Made by a program: the position numbers and the translations under genes
In this document: in pieces, positions 1 to 7,608 of the stretch
How the letters are laid out: every line of letters begins with the position of its first letter
Numbering within the stretch: position 1 is the stretch's first letter
Assembly: GCA_946885765.1 (NCBI GenBank)
Contig: CAMPHD010000024.1
Location: 1-17,137 of the forward strand
Length of the DNA stretch: 17,137 nucleotides
Source of the DNA: an uncultured Thalassospira sp.
Lineage (GTDB): Bacteria > Pseudomonadota > Alphaproteobacteria > Rhodospirillales_A > Thalassospiraceae
Direction of reading: 5' to 3'
The notes under the pieces: generated by a model
What the model saw: the letters and a program-made list of their open reading frames with translations, nothing else
Databases searched by the model: none
What the model was told of the DNA's origin: nothing

Positions 1-1
1 C

Positions 2-265
2 AAGGCGATCCTGATCTTTACCGCCTTCTTCCCGCAATTCCTTGATCAGGCCGGTGCATACGGCCCGCAATTTGCGATCATGGGCGTGACCTTCATCGCG
101 ATGGAGGCCTGTGTTCTTCTGGGCTACGGGCTTGTCGGCGGGCAGGTAAAGGGACTGATCCGCTCCGCACGTCACATGCGCTGGCTTAACCGCATCAGCG
201 GCAGCCTTCTGATTGCCGCCGGGGTGCTTCTGGCGCTGACGGATCGGACGCGCAGTACCGCCTGA
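2..265 (+). CDS. LysE/RhtB-family amino-acid exporter, C-terminal part (partial)
   Basis: This is the last 87 codons of a gene that begins left of the window; it ends with TGA. The reading frame opens with KAILIFTAFFPQF, the conserved segment following the family's Pro-Lys motif in LysE/RhtB translocators. Two further hydrophobic stretches follow, one around GVTFIAMEACVLLGYGLVGG and one near the C-terminus (SGSLLIAAGVLLAL). This matches the C-terminal half of the six-helix family, whose members export amino acids or homoserine-lactone-like compounds across the inner membrane. The substrate cannot be told from this fragment. It is the only gene on the plus strand in the left 15.8 kb and converges on dppF, with a shared hairpin between them. 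Family assignment is fairly secure; substrate is unknown. Confidence 0.8.
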   Translation, partial: KAILIFTAFFPQFLDQAGAYGPQFAIMGVTFIAMEACVLLGYGLVGGQVKGLIRSARHMRWLNRISGSLLIAAGVLLALTDRTRSTA

Positions 266-302
266 TCGGAAATCTCGGAAAAGTTATCTTTCAAATGCTC
301 AA

Positions 303-326
303 GGGCGCGCTGGTTAAAGCGCGCCC
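303..326. terminator. Bidirectional terminator-like hairpin between the LysE-type gene and dppF
   Basis: GGGCGCGCT (303-311) pairs perfectly with AGCGCGCCC (318-326) around a GGTTAA loop. It lies between two convergent genes, where a shared terminator is expected. The T-runs on both sides are short (CCCTTG on either strand), so intrinsic termination may be weak. A second hairpin at 360-379 lies just upstream on the dppF side and may act with it. Confidence 0.55.
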
Positions 327-359
327 CCTTGCTCCCTTGTCTACCCGGATATCCGGGCG

Positions 360-379
360 ATCGCCTGTTTTCAGGCGAT
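360..379 (-). terminator. Hairpin overlapping the dppF stop codon
   Basis: ATCGCCTG (360-367) and CAGGCGAT (372-379) form a perfect 8-bp stem with a 4-base loop. The dppF stop codon lies at 371-373, so the stem includes the last codons of the gene. A further small palindrome, CCCGGATATCCGGG, sits at 344-357. Together with the 303-326 hairpin these probably form the 3' end of the dpp transcript and may protect it or terminate it. No long T-run follows. Confidence 0.35.
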
Positions 380-1363
380 TTCTTCGACCCGATGGCAAGC
401 CACCTCGCGGCCTTCATACATGCGCAATTCAGGGCGAACCTGTGCGCAATGGTCGGTCGCGAACGGGCAGCGTTTATGAAACGCACAGCCCGACGGCGGA
501 TTGATCGGTGAAGGCAGTTCGCCTTTCAGCGGCTCTGCCTTGACGCGATGCGCCGGATCGATCTTTGGTGCCGATGCCAGAAGCGCCCTTGTATAGGGAT
601 GCAGCGGTTTGGCAAAGATTTCTTCGGTCGGTCCCTTTTCAGCGACGCGCCCCAAATACATCACCATGACGTCATCTGCAATATGGCGAACGACAGAAAG
701 ATCGTGCGAGATGAAGACATAGGCGACATTCATCTCTTCCTGCAGGTCCATCATCAGGTTCAGAACCTGTGCCTGGACCGACACGTCAAGGGCGGAAACC
801 GGTTCATCGGCAACGATGACTTTCGGTTCAAGGATCAGCGCACGCGCAATCGCGATACGCTGACGCTGCCCGCCGGAAAACATATGCGGATAGCGCCCGT
901 AAAATTCGGGGCGCAGGCCAACCTTGGCCATGGTTTCGCGCACACGTTCCTCGCGCTCCTTGCGACCCAGATCCATGTTAAGCAATACCGGCTCGCCAAG
1001 GATCTGGCCGACTTTCTTGCGCGGGTTCAGCGACCCGTAAGGGTTCTGGAAGATCATCTGAACCGTGCGACGGAACAGTTTCGCTTCCCTGTCACTCAGA
1101 TCACCAACCGCTTCGCCGTTGATTTTAAGCCCGCCTGCGCTGGGCTTTTCAATCAGGGTCAACTGACGGCCAAGCGTGGACTTGCCACAACCGGACTCGC
1201 CAACAACCGCCAGCGTCTTTTTGGCTTCGAGCGTAAAGGAAACACCATCAAGCGCCTTGACCATCGCACTTGGTTTGCCAAGGCCGCGGCTGACTTCGTA
1301 GTGACGGACAAGATCATCGGATTCCAGCAACGGAACACCGGGTTTTGCATCAAGAAAACTCAT
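371..1363 (-). CDS. dppF: Dipeptide ABC transporter ATP-binding protein DppF
   Basis: This 330-residue protein is one of the two ATPases that power dipeptide import through DppBC. Walker A is GESGCGKS (residues 55-62), the ABC signature is FSGGQRQR (162-169), Walker B is VIVADEP (182-188) and the switch histidine is H220. After the nucleotide-binding domain comes the oligopeptide-transporter C-terminal extension (PLHPYTRALLASAP, about 253-266). Four cysteines lie at about 293, 299, 306 and 323. The spacing is typical of Opp/Dpp ATPases, and in some structurally characterised relatives these residues bind an iron-sulfur cluster. The ATG at 1363 overlaps the dppD TAA by one base (TAATG), so translation is probably coupled. 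It is last in the dppABCDF order. OppF is the alternative name; I prefer dppF because the binding protein upstream closely resembles DppA. Confidence 0.93.
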   Translation of the reverse strand: MSFLDAKPGVPLLESDDLVRHYEVSRGLGKPSAMVKALDGVSFTLEAKKTLAVVGESGCGKSTLGRQLTLIEKPSAGGLKINGEAVGDLSDREAKLFRRTVQMIFQNPYGSLNPRKKVGQILGEPVLLNMDLGRKEREERVRETMAKVGLRPEFYGRYPHMFSGGQRQRIAIARALILEPKVIVADEPVSALDVSVQAQVLNLMMDLQEEMNVAYVFISHDLSVVRHIADDVMVMYLGRVAEKGPTEEIFAKPLHPYTRALLASAPKIDPAHRVKAEPLKGELPSPINPPSGCAFHKRCPFATDHCAQVRPELRMYEGREVACHRVEEIA

Positions 1364-2376
1364 TACACGGTCTCCCCGGTTGTCTGGCCGGTTGTTTGGC
1401 CGGTCGGCTGGCCGTGGTCGTCAAGCGGATAGAAGCAGCGCACATCGCGCCCGTTATAGGCACCAACATCGGGACGTTCGACAACGCAACGATCATTGGC
1501 ATAACGGCAACGCGGTGCCAGAAGACAGCCCGCCGGGCGGTCATACTGACCCGGAACCACACCGGGGATGGTACGCAGGCGATCATGGCCTTCGGAACGT
1601 TCCGGCAATGCTTCAAGCAACGCCTGGGTATAGGGATGGCGCGGGGCGGCAAAGATGCTGTCGGCCGGGCCACTTTCAAACAGTTGACCGGCATACATCA
1701 CCTGAATGCGATCAGCGGCTTCCGATACCAGTGCCAGATCGTGCGTGATCAGGATCAGGGCCATGTCACTATCGTCCTGCAATTTCAGCAGCAGGTCGAT
1801 GATCTGGGCCTGAATGGTCACGTCAAGGGCGGTGGTCGGTTCATCGGCAATCAGCAGGCGCGGATTGCACGCAATCGCCATCGCAATCACGATACGCTGG
1901 CTCATCCCGCCCGAAAGCTGGTGGGGATAGGCGGTCATGCGTGATTTCGGATCGGGAATGCCAACCTGGTTCAGAAGGTCAAGCGTACGTTCACGCCGTA
2001 CCTTTTTTGAACCGCCCTCATGGACTTTCAGGGCTTCCATGATCTGGGCCTCAACCGTGAAGCACGGGTTAAGGGCCGACATCGGATCCTGAAAGATCAT
2101 GCCGATATCCTTGCCGGTGATCGCGCGGCGTTTGCCGGGCGACATCGTCAGCAGGTCCTGACCGTCAAAGGTCAGGCTGTCGGCGGTAACACGACCGGGG
2201 AAGTCGATCAGGCCCATAACGGCAAGCGAGGATACGGATTTACCCGAACCCGACTCACCGACGATGCCAAGGACTTCGCCGCGATCAACGGAATAACTAA
2301 CATTGTCAACAGCACGGAACGGCCGGTCTTCGGAGCCGAACTCGACTGTCAGGTTTTTAACTTCGAGAAGAGCCAT
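1363..2376 (-). CDS. dppD: Dipeptide ABC transporter ATP-binding protein DppD
   Basis: This 337-residue ABC ATPase is the partner of DppF. Walker A is GESGSGKS (40-47), the signature LSGGMSQR (154-161), Walker B LLIADEP (174-180) and the switch histidine H212. The Opp/Dpp extension follows ([15 protein letters not shown], about 246-260). Cysteines at about 284, 290, 297 and 314 form the same C-terminal pattern as in DppF. The start lies 3 bases after the dppC stop and the stop overlaps the dppF start, so the three genes form one translational unit. The ribosome-binding site is weak, in line with coupling from dppC. The last residues are odd: about 15 residues after the conserved domain, encoded by a 12-bp tandem repeat, read as [14 protein letters not shown]. 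This tail lies outside the family core and looks like a recent repeat expansion. Confidence 0.93.
   Translation of the reverse strand: MALLEVKNLTVEFGSEDRPFRAVDNVSYSVDRGEVLGIVGESGSGKSVSSLAVMGLIDFPGRVTADSLTFDGQDLLTMSPGKRRAITGKDIGMIFQDPMSALNPCFTVEAQIMEALKVHEGGSKKVRRERTLDLLNQVGIPDPKSRMTAYPHQLSGGMSQRIVIAMAIACNPRLLIADEPTTALDVTIQAQIIDLLLKLQDDSDMALILITHDLALVSEAADRIQVMYAGQLFESGPADSIFAAPRHPYTQALLEALPERSEGHDRLRTIPGVVPGQYDRPAGCLLAPRCRYANDRCVVERPDVGAYNGRDVRCFYPLDDHGQPTGQTTGQTTGETV
1376..1411. repeat. 12-bp tandem repeat, three copies, in the 3' end of dppD
   Basis: Three consecutive units, 1376-1387, 1388-1399 and 1400-1411, share the pattern CCGGTTGTCTGG with one or a few changes per copy. In the dppD frame each unit encodes Gly-Gln-Thr/Pro-Thr, giving a hydrophilic tail after the conserved ATPase domain. 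Because 12 is a multiple of three, copy-number changes would not shift the frame. Confidence 0.8.
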
Positions 2377-2379
2377 GAC

Positions 2380-3321
2380 TTACCGCTTCATCTTGGGATC
2401 AAGGGCATCGCGCAGACCATCACCCATCAGGTTGAAGGCAAGCACGGTGACGAGGATGCAAAGGCCGGGGAAGGTGATCACCCACCAAGCCGATCCCACG
2501 AATTCGCGGGCTTCGGCCAGCATGGTGCCCCATTCCGGCAGCGGCGGCTGTGCGCCAAGGCCAAGGAAGCCAAGGGCGGCGGCATCAAGGATGGCACTTG
2601 AAACACCCAAGGTGCCCTGAACGATCAGCGGTGCCATGCAGTTCGGCAGGATATTGACGAACATCTGGCGGATATGACCGGCACCGGCAATCTGCGATGC
2701 GATGACATATTCCTTGTTCAGTTCGGATACCACCGATGCACGCGACAGGCGCACATAATGCGGCAACTGGACAATCGCAATCGCCAGCATGGCGTTTTCA
2801 AGCCCCGGGCCGAGGATCGCGACAATCGCCATCGCCATGATCAGGCTGGGCAGGGCCAGCATGGTATCCATCATGCGCATGATGCCGACTTCGATCCAGC
2901 CACGGAAATATCCGGCAACAAGACCCAGAACGATGCCGGAAATCATTGAAATGATCACGACGAACACGCCGATGGTCACCGAAAGCTGCGCACCGTGGAT
3001 CAGGCGCGACAGGATATCGCGGCCAACCGCGTCCGTGCCAAGGATATAGCGCGGATCGGCACCTTCCATCCAGATCGGCGGTTTCAGGAACGCGGTGCGG
3101 TCCTGTGCAATCGGATCAAACGGTGCGATCCACTGGGCGAATGCCGCCATGAACAGGATAAAGCAGATAACGATCAGCCCGACATAAGCGCCACGGTTCT
3201 TGCGGAAATAATTCCACGTTTCCATAAACGGGCTGGGCGGATTGATCTTCTGGTCCTCGACGGCCACCACTTCGGCTGCTGCCGTTTCGGGGGTGGTCGA
3301 TTGGGTATTCTGGTTTGTCAT
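2380..3321 (-). CDS. dppC: Dipeptide ABC transporter permease DppC
   Basis: This 313-residue inner-membrane protein is one half of the dipeptide import channel. It has a hydrophilic N-terminus of about 45 residues, then a first membrane segment (about 46-66, containing GLIVICFILFMAAFAQWI) followed by the APFDP motif typical of OppC/DppC. Several further segments follow at about 112-138, 146-172, 230-256 and 282-300. The cytoplasmic loop that contacts the ATPases is at about 203-222 (KEYVIASQIAGAGHIRQMF); it corresponds to the EAA motif but is less canonical than the one in DppB. The ATG at 3321 has a good ribosome-binding site, with GGGGG about 8 bases upstream, and lies 13 bases after the dppB stop. 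Confidence 0.92.
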   Translation of the reverse strand: MTNQNTQSTTPETAAAEVVAVEDQKINPPSPFMETWNYFRKNRGAYVGLIVICFILFMAAFAQWIAPFDPIAQDRTAFLKPPIWMEGADPRYILGTDAVGRDILSRLIHGAQLSVTIGVFVVIISMISGIVLGLVAGYFRGWIEVGIMRMMDTMLALPSLIMAMAIVAILGPGLENAMLAIAIVQLPHYVRLSRASVVSELNKEYVIASQIAGAGHIRQMFVNILPNCMAPLIVQGTLGVSSAILDAAALGFLGLGAQPPLPEWGTMLAEAREFVGSAWWVITFPGLCILVTVLAFNLMGDGLRDALDPKMKR

Positions 3322-3334
3322 TTCCCGTACCCCC

Positions 3335-4345
3335 TTAACGCTTGTGCCGGATGCGGGGATTGATCACCCCATACATCAGATCGACGAACAGATTGACCCC
3401 CATCACCACGAAGGCAATCATCAGGATGCCACCCTGGATGGTCGGGTAATCGCGGCGGTTCAGCGCCTCGACAATCCATTTGCCGATACCGGGCCACGAG
3501 AAAATGGTTTCAGTCAGGATTGCACCGGCAAACAGCACACCGACCTGAAGGCCGATCACCGTAATCACCGGGATCAGGGCATTGCGAAGCGCATGGACCA
3601 TGATCACCCGCATCGGGGCAAGCCCCTTGGCGCGGGCGACACGGATATATTCCTCGCCCAGAACTTCAAGCATCGAGGAACGCGTCATACGCGCAATCAC
3701 GGCCATCGGAATGGTGCCAAGCGCAATCGTTGGCAGGATCAGATGACGGAGCGCACTGATAAACGCGCCTTTTTCATCGCTGAGCAAGGTATCGATCAGC
3801 ATGAAACCGGTGGTCGGCTCGATGTAATACATGATCGACAGGCGACCGGAAACCGGGGTCCAGCCAAGCGTCGTCGAAAAGAACATGATCAACAGCAGCG
3901 CCCACCAGAAGATGGGCATTGAATATCCGGTTAGCGATAAACTCATGGTCAGGTGGTCAAGCCACTTTCCCCTGTTGATCGCGGCAATAACCCCCAATGG
4001 CAAACCGATAATGATCGCAAACAGGATCCCCGCGATGGAAAGTTCGATCGTTGCCGGGAACAGGGTTGCAAACTCTTCGATCACCGGACGCTTGGTGACG
4101 AAGGATTCACCAAGATCACCCTGCAAAACGCCACCCAGATAATCGAAATACTGAACGACAAGCGGTCTGTCGAAACCATATTCCTTTTGCAGTTCGGCGT
4201 ATCGTTCGGGACTGATACTGCGCTCGCCTGCTCGCATCTGGATCGGGTCGCTCGGGATCAGGTGAATCATCAGAAACACCAGAATGGTAACGCCAAAGAA
4301 GGTCGGTATGACGTCACCCAAACGGCGTAAAAGGAAACCTAACAT
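3335..4345 (-). CDS. dppB: Dipeptide ABC transporter permease DppB
   Basis: This 336-residue inner-membrane permease pairs with DppC. The N-terminus (MLGFLLRRLGDVIPTFFGVT) with the following membrane helix and IPSDP motif is characteristic of OppB/DppB. The EAA loop is well preserved at about 231-252 (EEYIRVARAKGLAPMRVIMV). I start it at the ATG at 4345 because that places the family's usual N-terminus first and has AAGG about 9 bases upstream. The frame stays open to another ATG at 4366, which would add seven residues of no family character. It follows dppA after 116 bases containing a strong hairpin, so its expression is probably lower than that of dppA. Confidence 0.92.
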   Translation of the reverse strand: MLGFLLRRLGDVIPTFFGVTILVFLMIHLIPSDPIQMRAGERSISPERYAELQKEYGFDRPLVVQYFDYLGGVLQGDLGESFVTKRPVIEEFATLFPATIELSIAGILFAIIIGLPLGVIAAINRGKWLDHLTMSLSLTGYSMPIFWWALLLIMFFSTTLGWTPVSGRLSIMYYIEPTTGFMLIDTLLSDEKGAFISALRHLILPTIALGTIPMAVIARMTRSSMLEVLGEEYIRVARAKGLAPMRVIMVHALRNALIPVITVIGLQVGVLFAGAILTETIFSWPGIGKWIVEALNRRDYPTIQGGILMIAFVVMGVNLFVDLMYGVINPRIRHKR

Positions 4346-4416
4346 GCCATTGGGCCTTTTTAGCATCCGCGCGCAAGGCCTGCGGGCGGACGTCTCTCTC
4401 TATTGCGGAATTGCAA

Positions 4417-4440
4417 AGAGGCCCGGAAAACCGGGCCTCT
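4417..4440 (-). terminator. Strong hairpin between dppA and dppB (partial terminator or RNA-stabilising element)
   Basis: AGAGGCCCGG (4417-4426) and CCGGGCCTCT (4431-4440) form a perfect 10-bp stem with a 4-base loop. The flanking A4416 and T4441 extend it. On the minus strand it sits 21 bases after the dppA stop and is followed by TTTGC, a short U-tract. Such a structure between a binding-protein gene and its permease genes usually lets the binding protein be made in excess, by partial termination or by protecting the dppA 3' end. That role is inferred from position. Confidence 0.65.
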
Positions 4441-4461
4441 TCGGCAAGGTGTAGGGGCGTC

Positions 4462-6069
4462 TTATTCTTTGATATCGACGCCGTAGAAGATGTGACCGCC
4501 AAACGGATCGATCTTGTAGTCGACAACTTCGTTACGGATCGGTTCGAAAACGATCGAGTGCGCGATGGTTGCCCACGGTGCTTCACGTTTGAAGACGGTC
4601 TGGGCTTCTTCGTACAGACGGGTACGTTCAAGAACATCCGAAGTGGTTTTCGCCTGCTGGATCAGGTTGTCGAATTCCTCGTTGCACCACTGCGCACGGT
4701 TCGCACTGCCAACGGCATCGCAACCCAGCAGAACAGCAAGGAAGTTGTCGGGGTCACCGTTGTCGCCGGTCCAGCCGAGCATGAAGCTGCCCTGCTCGCC
4801 GTTTTTGGTACGCTCAAGGTATTCGCCCCACTCGTAGGAAACGATTTCGGCATTCACGCCAATCGCGGCCCAGTCAGCCTGAACGAGTTCAGCCATACGG
4901 CGTGCGTTCGGGTTGTAGGGACGCTGTACCGGCATGGCCCAGATATCGGTGGTGAAGCCATCCGGATAACCGGCTTCTGCCAGCAATTTCTTGGCTGCTT
5001 CCGGATCATACGGATCGTCAACGGTATCGTTGTTGTACGACCAGATGGTCGGCGGAATCGGGTTTTTGGCGGCAACGCCTGCACCCTGATAAACACCCTC
5101 GATGATGGCTTCCTTGTTGATCGCCATGTTCAGTGCCTTACGGACACGTGCATCGGTGAACGGTTCTTTCTGGGTGTTGTAGCCAAGATAACCGACGTTC
5201 AGACCTTCCTGGCTCATCAGGTTGATGTCGCCATCGGCTTCCATCGCTTCCAGATCAGCCGGGTTCGGGTACGGCATGACATGGCATTCACCGGCTTTCA
5301 GCTTCTGGTAACGAACCGTGCTGTCCGGGGTGATGGCAAAGATCAGGTTATCAATCGGTGCCTTGCCTTCCCAGTATTCCGGGAACGCCTTGTAACGGAT
5401 GACCGCATCTTTCTGATACTGGACAACCTGGAACGGACCGGTACCGACCGGGTTCAGGTCGATCTGTTCCGGGGTTCCTGCTTCCATCAGCTGGTCGGCA
5501 TATTCACCCGACAGGATGGATGCGAAATCCATCGCCATGTTGGCAATGAACGGTGCTTCCGGACGGTTCAGAACGAATTTGACAGTGTAATCGTCAACTT
5601 TGACGATGTCCTTGATCAGTTCGCCCATGGACATCGAGTTGAAATACTCGTAACCGCCACCCGAAACCGCATGGTACGGATGTTCTTTGTCCCACTGGCG
5701 ACGGAACGAGAAGATCACGTCGTCTGCGTTGAAATCGCGGGTCGGGGTGAAGGCATCGGTGGTCTGGAATTTAACGCCTTTACGCAGGTTAAAGGTGTAT
5801 TCCGTGCCATCGGCCGATACGTCCCAGCTGGTGGCCAGACCCGGAACGATGGTGGTCGTGCCGCGCTTGAACTGTACCAGACGGTTGAATACCTGACGCG
5901 AGGTCGCGTCAAAGGTGGTACCCGCGGTGTAAAGCTGCGGGTTGAAGCCTTCCGGGCTTCCTTCCGAGCAATAAACCAGGGTTTTTGCCGAAGCGGCAGT
6001 CGGAGCAGCAAGCGCAGTCGCTGCAAGCAGACCTGCACCGATCGCCGCTTTGACGAAATTCGCTTTCAT
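4462..6069 (-). CDS. dppA: Periplasmic dipeptide-binding protein DppA
   Basis: This 535-residue SBP family 5 protein captures dipeptides in the periplasm and delivers them to DppBCDF. The same length and many of the same segments occur in E. coli DppA as I recall it, including YCSEGSPEGFNPQL near the mature N-terminus, NPVGTGPFQVVQYQKDA, MPYPNPADLEAM, MPVQRPYNPNARRMAE and GWTGDNGDPDNF. The first 28 residues form a clear signal peptide (KANFVKAAIGAGLLAATALA core, cleavage after ASA, mature start at KTLVYC). I chose the ATG at 6069 because GGGAGG stands 8 bases upstream and the signal peptide then begins correctly. The frame stays open to 6237, but that extension would bury the signal peptide. 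It is the first gene of the dpp cluster. Dpp systems can also take heme or other peptide-like ligands, so the substrate is likely rather than proved. Confidence 0.95.
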   Translation of the reverse strand: MKANFVKAAIGAGLLAATALAAPTAASAKTLVYCSEGSPEGFNPQLYTAGTTFDATSRQVFNRLVQFKRGTTTIVPGLATSWDVSADGTEYTFNLRKGVKFQTTDAFTPTRDFNADDVIFSFRRQWDKEHPYHAVSGGGYEYFNSMSMGELIKDIVKVDDYTVKFVLNRPEAPFIANMAMDFASILSGEYADQLMEAGTPEQIDLNPVGTGPFQVVQYQKDAVIRYKAFPEYWEGKAPIDNLIFAITPDSTVRYQKLKAGECHVMPYPNPADLEAMEADGDINLMSQEGLNVGYLGYNTQKEPFTDARVRKALNMAINKEAIIEGVYQGAGVAAKNPIPPTIWSYNNDTVDDPYDPEAAKKLLAEAGYPDGFTTDIWAMPVQRPYNPNARRMAELVQADWAAIGVNAEIVSYEWGEYLERTKNGEQGSFMLGWTGDNGDPDNFLAVLLGCDAVGSANRAQWCNEEFDNLIQQAKTTSDVLERTRLYEEAQTVFKREAPWATIAHSIVFEPIRNEVVDYKIDPFGGHIFYGVDIKE

Positions 6070-6291
6070 ATAAGATGCCTCCCTCAAGGCTGGCCCGAAC
6101 AATCTGCACAGGTGGCTGCTGGCCTTGAACGGCTCATGCATTGCAATTTGTGCAAAGGGTCGGGCGGGTTTACCCGATCCAACAGTTATGTTGGCAATCG
6201 ACGAGGGAAAATAATCAGGGTTTCTGCGTATCGTCAACGTTTCCTGCGGGGTTCTACGTACGCAGACCTGACGAGGTGAATGATGAATTTA

Positions 6292-6297
6292 TGTCAA
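6292..6297 (-). promoter_or_regulatory. Candidate -35 box for dppA (TTGACA)
   Basis: A perfect TTGACA hexamer lies on the minus strand in the AT-rich region upstream of dppA. The sequence 16-18 bases downstream (around CTCGTCAG) is a poor -10 box, so the promoter is only tentative. If used, it would give a dppA leader of roughly 190 bases. Confidence 0.3.
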
Positions 6298-6316
6298 GTG
6301 TCTGTTATTTTTATGA

Positions 6317-6333
6317 AATTGTCCCTCACAATT
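6317..6333. promoter_or_regulatory. Candidate operator dyad upstream of dppA
   Basis: AATTGT (6317-6322) and ACAATT (6328-6333) are perfect 6-base arms around a 5-base centre, CCCTC. The dyad lies about 20 bases upstream of the TTGACA hexamer, where an activator or repressor could act. On the minus strand it contains one TGTGA, the half-site of a CRP box, but no matching second half, so I do not call it a CRP site. Confidence 0.35.
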
Positions 6334-6452
6334 GCGTATGGGAGGGGTGCATTTTTTTCGGGGCTACTGATGACCGAACGGAAAAATACATAAAGCTAAC
6401 GTGCTTTTCCGTCCGATCTATCTTCTTGAAATTTCTAGATTCGTTTGATTGC

Positions 6453-6472
6453 TGAACCACTTACACGGTTCA
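6453..6472 (-). terminator. Weak hairpin at the end of the first threonine aldolase gene
   Basis: TGAACC (6453-6458) pairs with GGTTCA (6467-6472) around an 8-base loop. One arm includes the stop codon of the aldolase gene (6470-6472). The stem is short and no proper T-run follows, so it may or may not separate the aldolase transcript from dppA. Confidence 0.25.
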
Positions 6473-7495
6473 ATTGCGCGTAATGCGATCATTAAGTTCA
6501 CTGATTTGCGCGATATCCGTGTTCCACGCCGTCACAAATCGGTAAATATCCGCGCCCAATGACGGCCACGGATGGAATAACGCACCGGCATCGCGCATCT
6601 GTTGCGAAAGCTCCGGGGCAAGCTTGACAAAAAGCTCGTTTCCGTCGGCCGCATGCGCCAATGTCGCCCCATGCGACACCAGCATATCGCACAGGGTTTG
6701 GGCCGCGTCGTTGGCGTGGCGCGAATTGCGCAGCCAAAGATTACCCTTCACATAGGCCAAAAGCTGTGCGGCCAGATAACGATGCTTGGAATACAGATGC
6801 CCGCTGCGTTTACGGGCCTGTTCGACCTTGCCGCGCAGTGACGTGTCAAACAGCACAATCGCATCAACCGCCTGCGCGCCGTTTTTGGTCGCCCCAAAAC
6901 TGATCGCATCGACACCGGCCTTCCACGTGATATCAGCCGGGTGGCAGCCCAGATGTGCAACCGCATTGGCGAAACGTGCGCCATCCATGAAAAAACGAAG
7001 GTCGCGCTTTTTGCAGATCGCGCCAATGGCTCCGACTTCATCGGCGGTGTAAACCGTGCCCAGTTCGGTTGCCTGCGTGATCGCAACGCATTCCGGGGCC
7101 ACCGAATGCACCCCGCGATCCACCCGGCTTGCCAGAAAGGCATCCAGATTGTCGGCTTCAAGCTTTGCCGCCGGGCCATCCACCGGCATCAGCTTCGCCC
7201 CGCCGGTAAAGAACGCAACGCCGGTGCTTTCATCTTCGTTGATATGGGCCTCGTGATGGCAGACGATGCCGCCAAACGGCGATACCAGTGCCGACAGGCT
7301 GATGCAGTTTGCCGCGGTCCCGGTGGCAACCGGAACAACGGCAACTTCCCGGTCAAACAGTTCGGAAAAGGCGGCATCAAGCTGGCGGCTGGTTTCATCC
7401 GCCCCATAAGCAGGCGCGTTGCCGCTGGCTTCATGTTCCAGCGCGCTCAGGATTTCCGGGCACAGGGGCGATACGTTATCAGAAGCAAAATTCAT
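6470..7495 (-). CDS. ltaE: Low-specificity L-threonine aldolase, paralogue 1
   Basis: This 341-residue PLP enzyme of the beta-eliminating lyase/threonine aldolase family should cleave L-threonine or L-allo-threonine to glycine and acetaldehyde in the cytosol. The PLP lysine is K204 in SFGATKNGA, the aspartate that contacts the PLP ring nitrogen is D171 in FMDGARF, and the conserved CHHEAHIN segment (79-86) carries the histidines that stack on or reach the cofactor. Length is normal for the family. I start at the ATG at 7495 because family proteins begin near FASDN; the open frame upstream adds 22 unrelated residues. The ribosome-binding site is weak (GGA about 8 bases upstream). It lies 113 bases downstream of a close paralogue in the same orientation. 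Substrate range (threonine, allo-threonine, other beta-hydroxy amino acids) cannot be read from the sequence. Confidence 0.88.
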   Translation of the reverse strand: MNFASDNVSPLCPEILSALEHEASGNAPAYGADETSRQLDAAFSELFDREVAVVPVATGTAANCISLSALVSPFGGIVCHHEAHINEDESTGVAFFTGGAKLMPVDGPAAKLEADNLDAFLASRVDRGVHSVAPECVAITQATELGTVYTADEVGAIGAICKKRDLRFFMDGARFANAVAHLGCHPADITWKAGVDAISFGATKNGAQAVDAIVLFDTSLRGKVEQARKRSGHLYSKHRYLAAQLLAYVKGNLWLRNSRHANDAAQTLCDMLVSHGATLAHAADGNELFVKLAPELSQQMRDAGALFHPWPSLGADIYRFVTAWNTDIAQISELNDRITRN

Positions 7496-7542
7496 CGAGC
7501 GGGTCCGTGTCTTGTGGTGGCGTCCATAGGGTGCGGGAAATA

Positions 7543-7560
7543 TGCGGGGACTGCCCCGCA
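7543..7560 (-). terminator. Hairpin between the two threonine aldolase genes
   Basis: TGCGGGG (7543-7549) and CCCCGCA (7554-7560) form a perfect 7-bp stem with a 4-base loop in the 113-bp gap between the paralogues. On the minus strand it is followed by TATTTCCC, which is a poor U-tract. It could be an attenuator or a weak terminator after the upstream gene. Confidence 0.35.
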
Positions 7561-7608
7561 ACCAGACCGCCCTTTATCACATGCGATCCGTTCGAATGGC
7601 AATGATGC

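Larger units (their letters stand above)
6070..6469. other. 400-bp non-coding region upstream of dppA
   Basis: I see no convincing gene here. The half nearest the aldolase (about 6280-6460) is clearly more AT-rich than the surrounding genes and holds a candidate promoter and dyads, listed separately. The half nearest dppA would be a long leader of roughly 190 bases if that promoter is used. The leader carries two small dyads on the plus strand: TTGCA-ATTTG-TGCAA (6141-6155) and CGGG-TTTA-CCCG (6165-6176). Another inverted repeat is CGGAAAA (6379-6385) with TTTTCCG (6405-6411). A 104-codon plus-strand frame across the region has no recognisable protein character. Regulation of dppA by a repressor or by leader RNA is possible but not shown. 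Confidence 0.5.

Noticed and set aside
1376..1411. CRISPR-like repeat
   Set aside because: Units are 12 bases, contiguous, without spacers and in frame inside dppD.
4411..6279. Plus-strand open frame of 622 codons opposite dppA
   Set aside because: It mirrors dppA codon by codon, shows no domain, signal or motif of its own, and arises from the biased codons of the real gene.
6317..6333. CRP-cAMP binding site upstream of dppA
   Set aside because: Only one TGTGA half-site is present; the second half does not match TCACA.
6141..6455. Plus-strand 104-codon frame in the dppA upstream region
   Set aside because: No ribosome-binding site, no recognisable protein pattern, and it runs through AT-rich DNA with promoter-like features.
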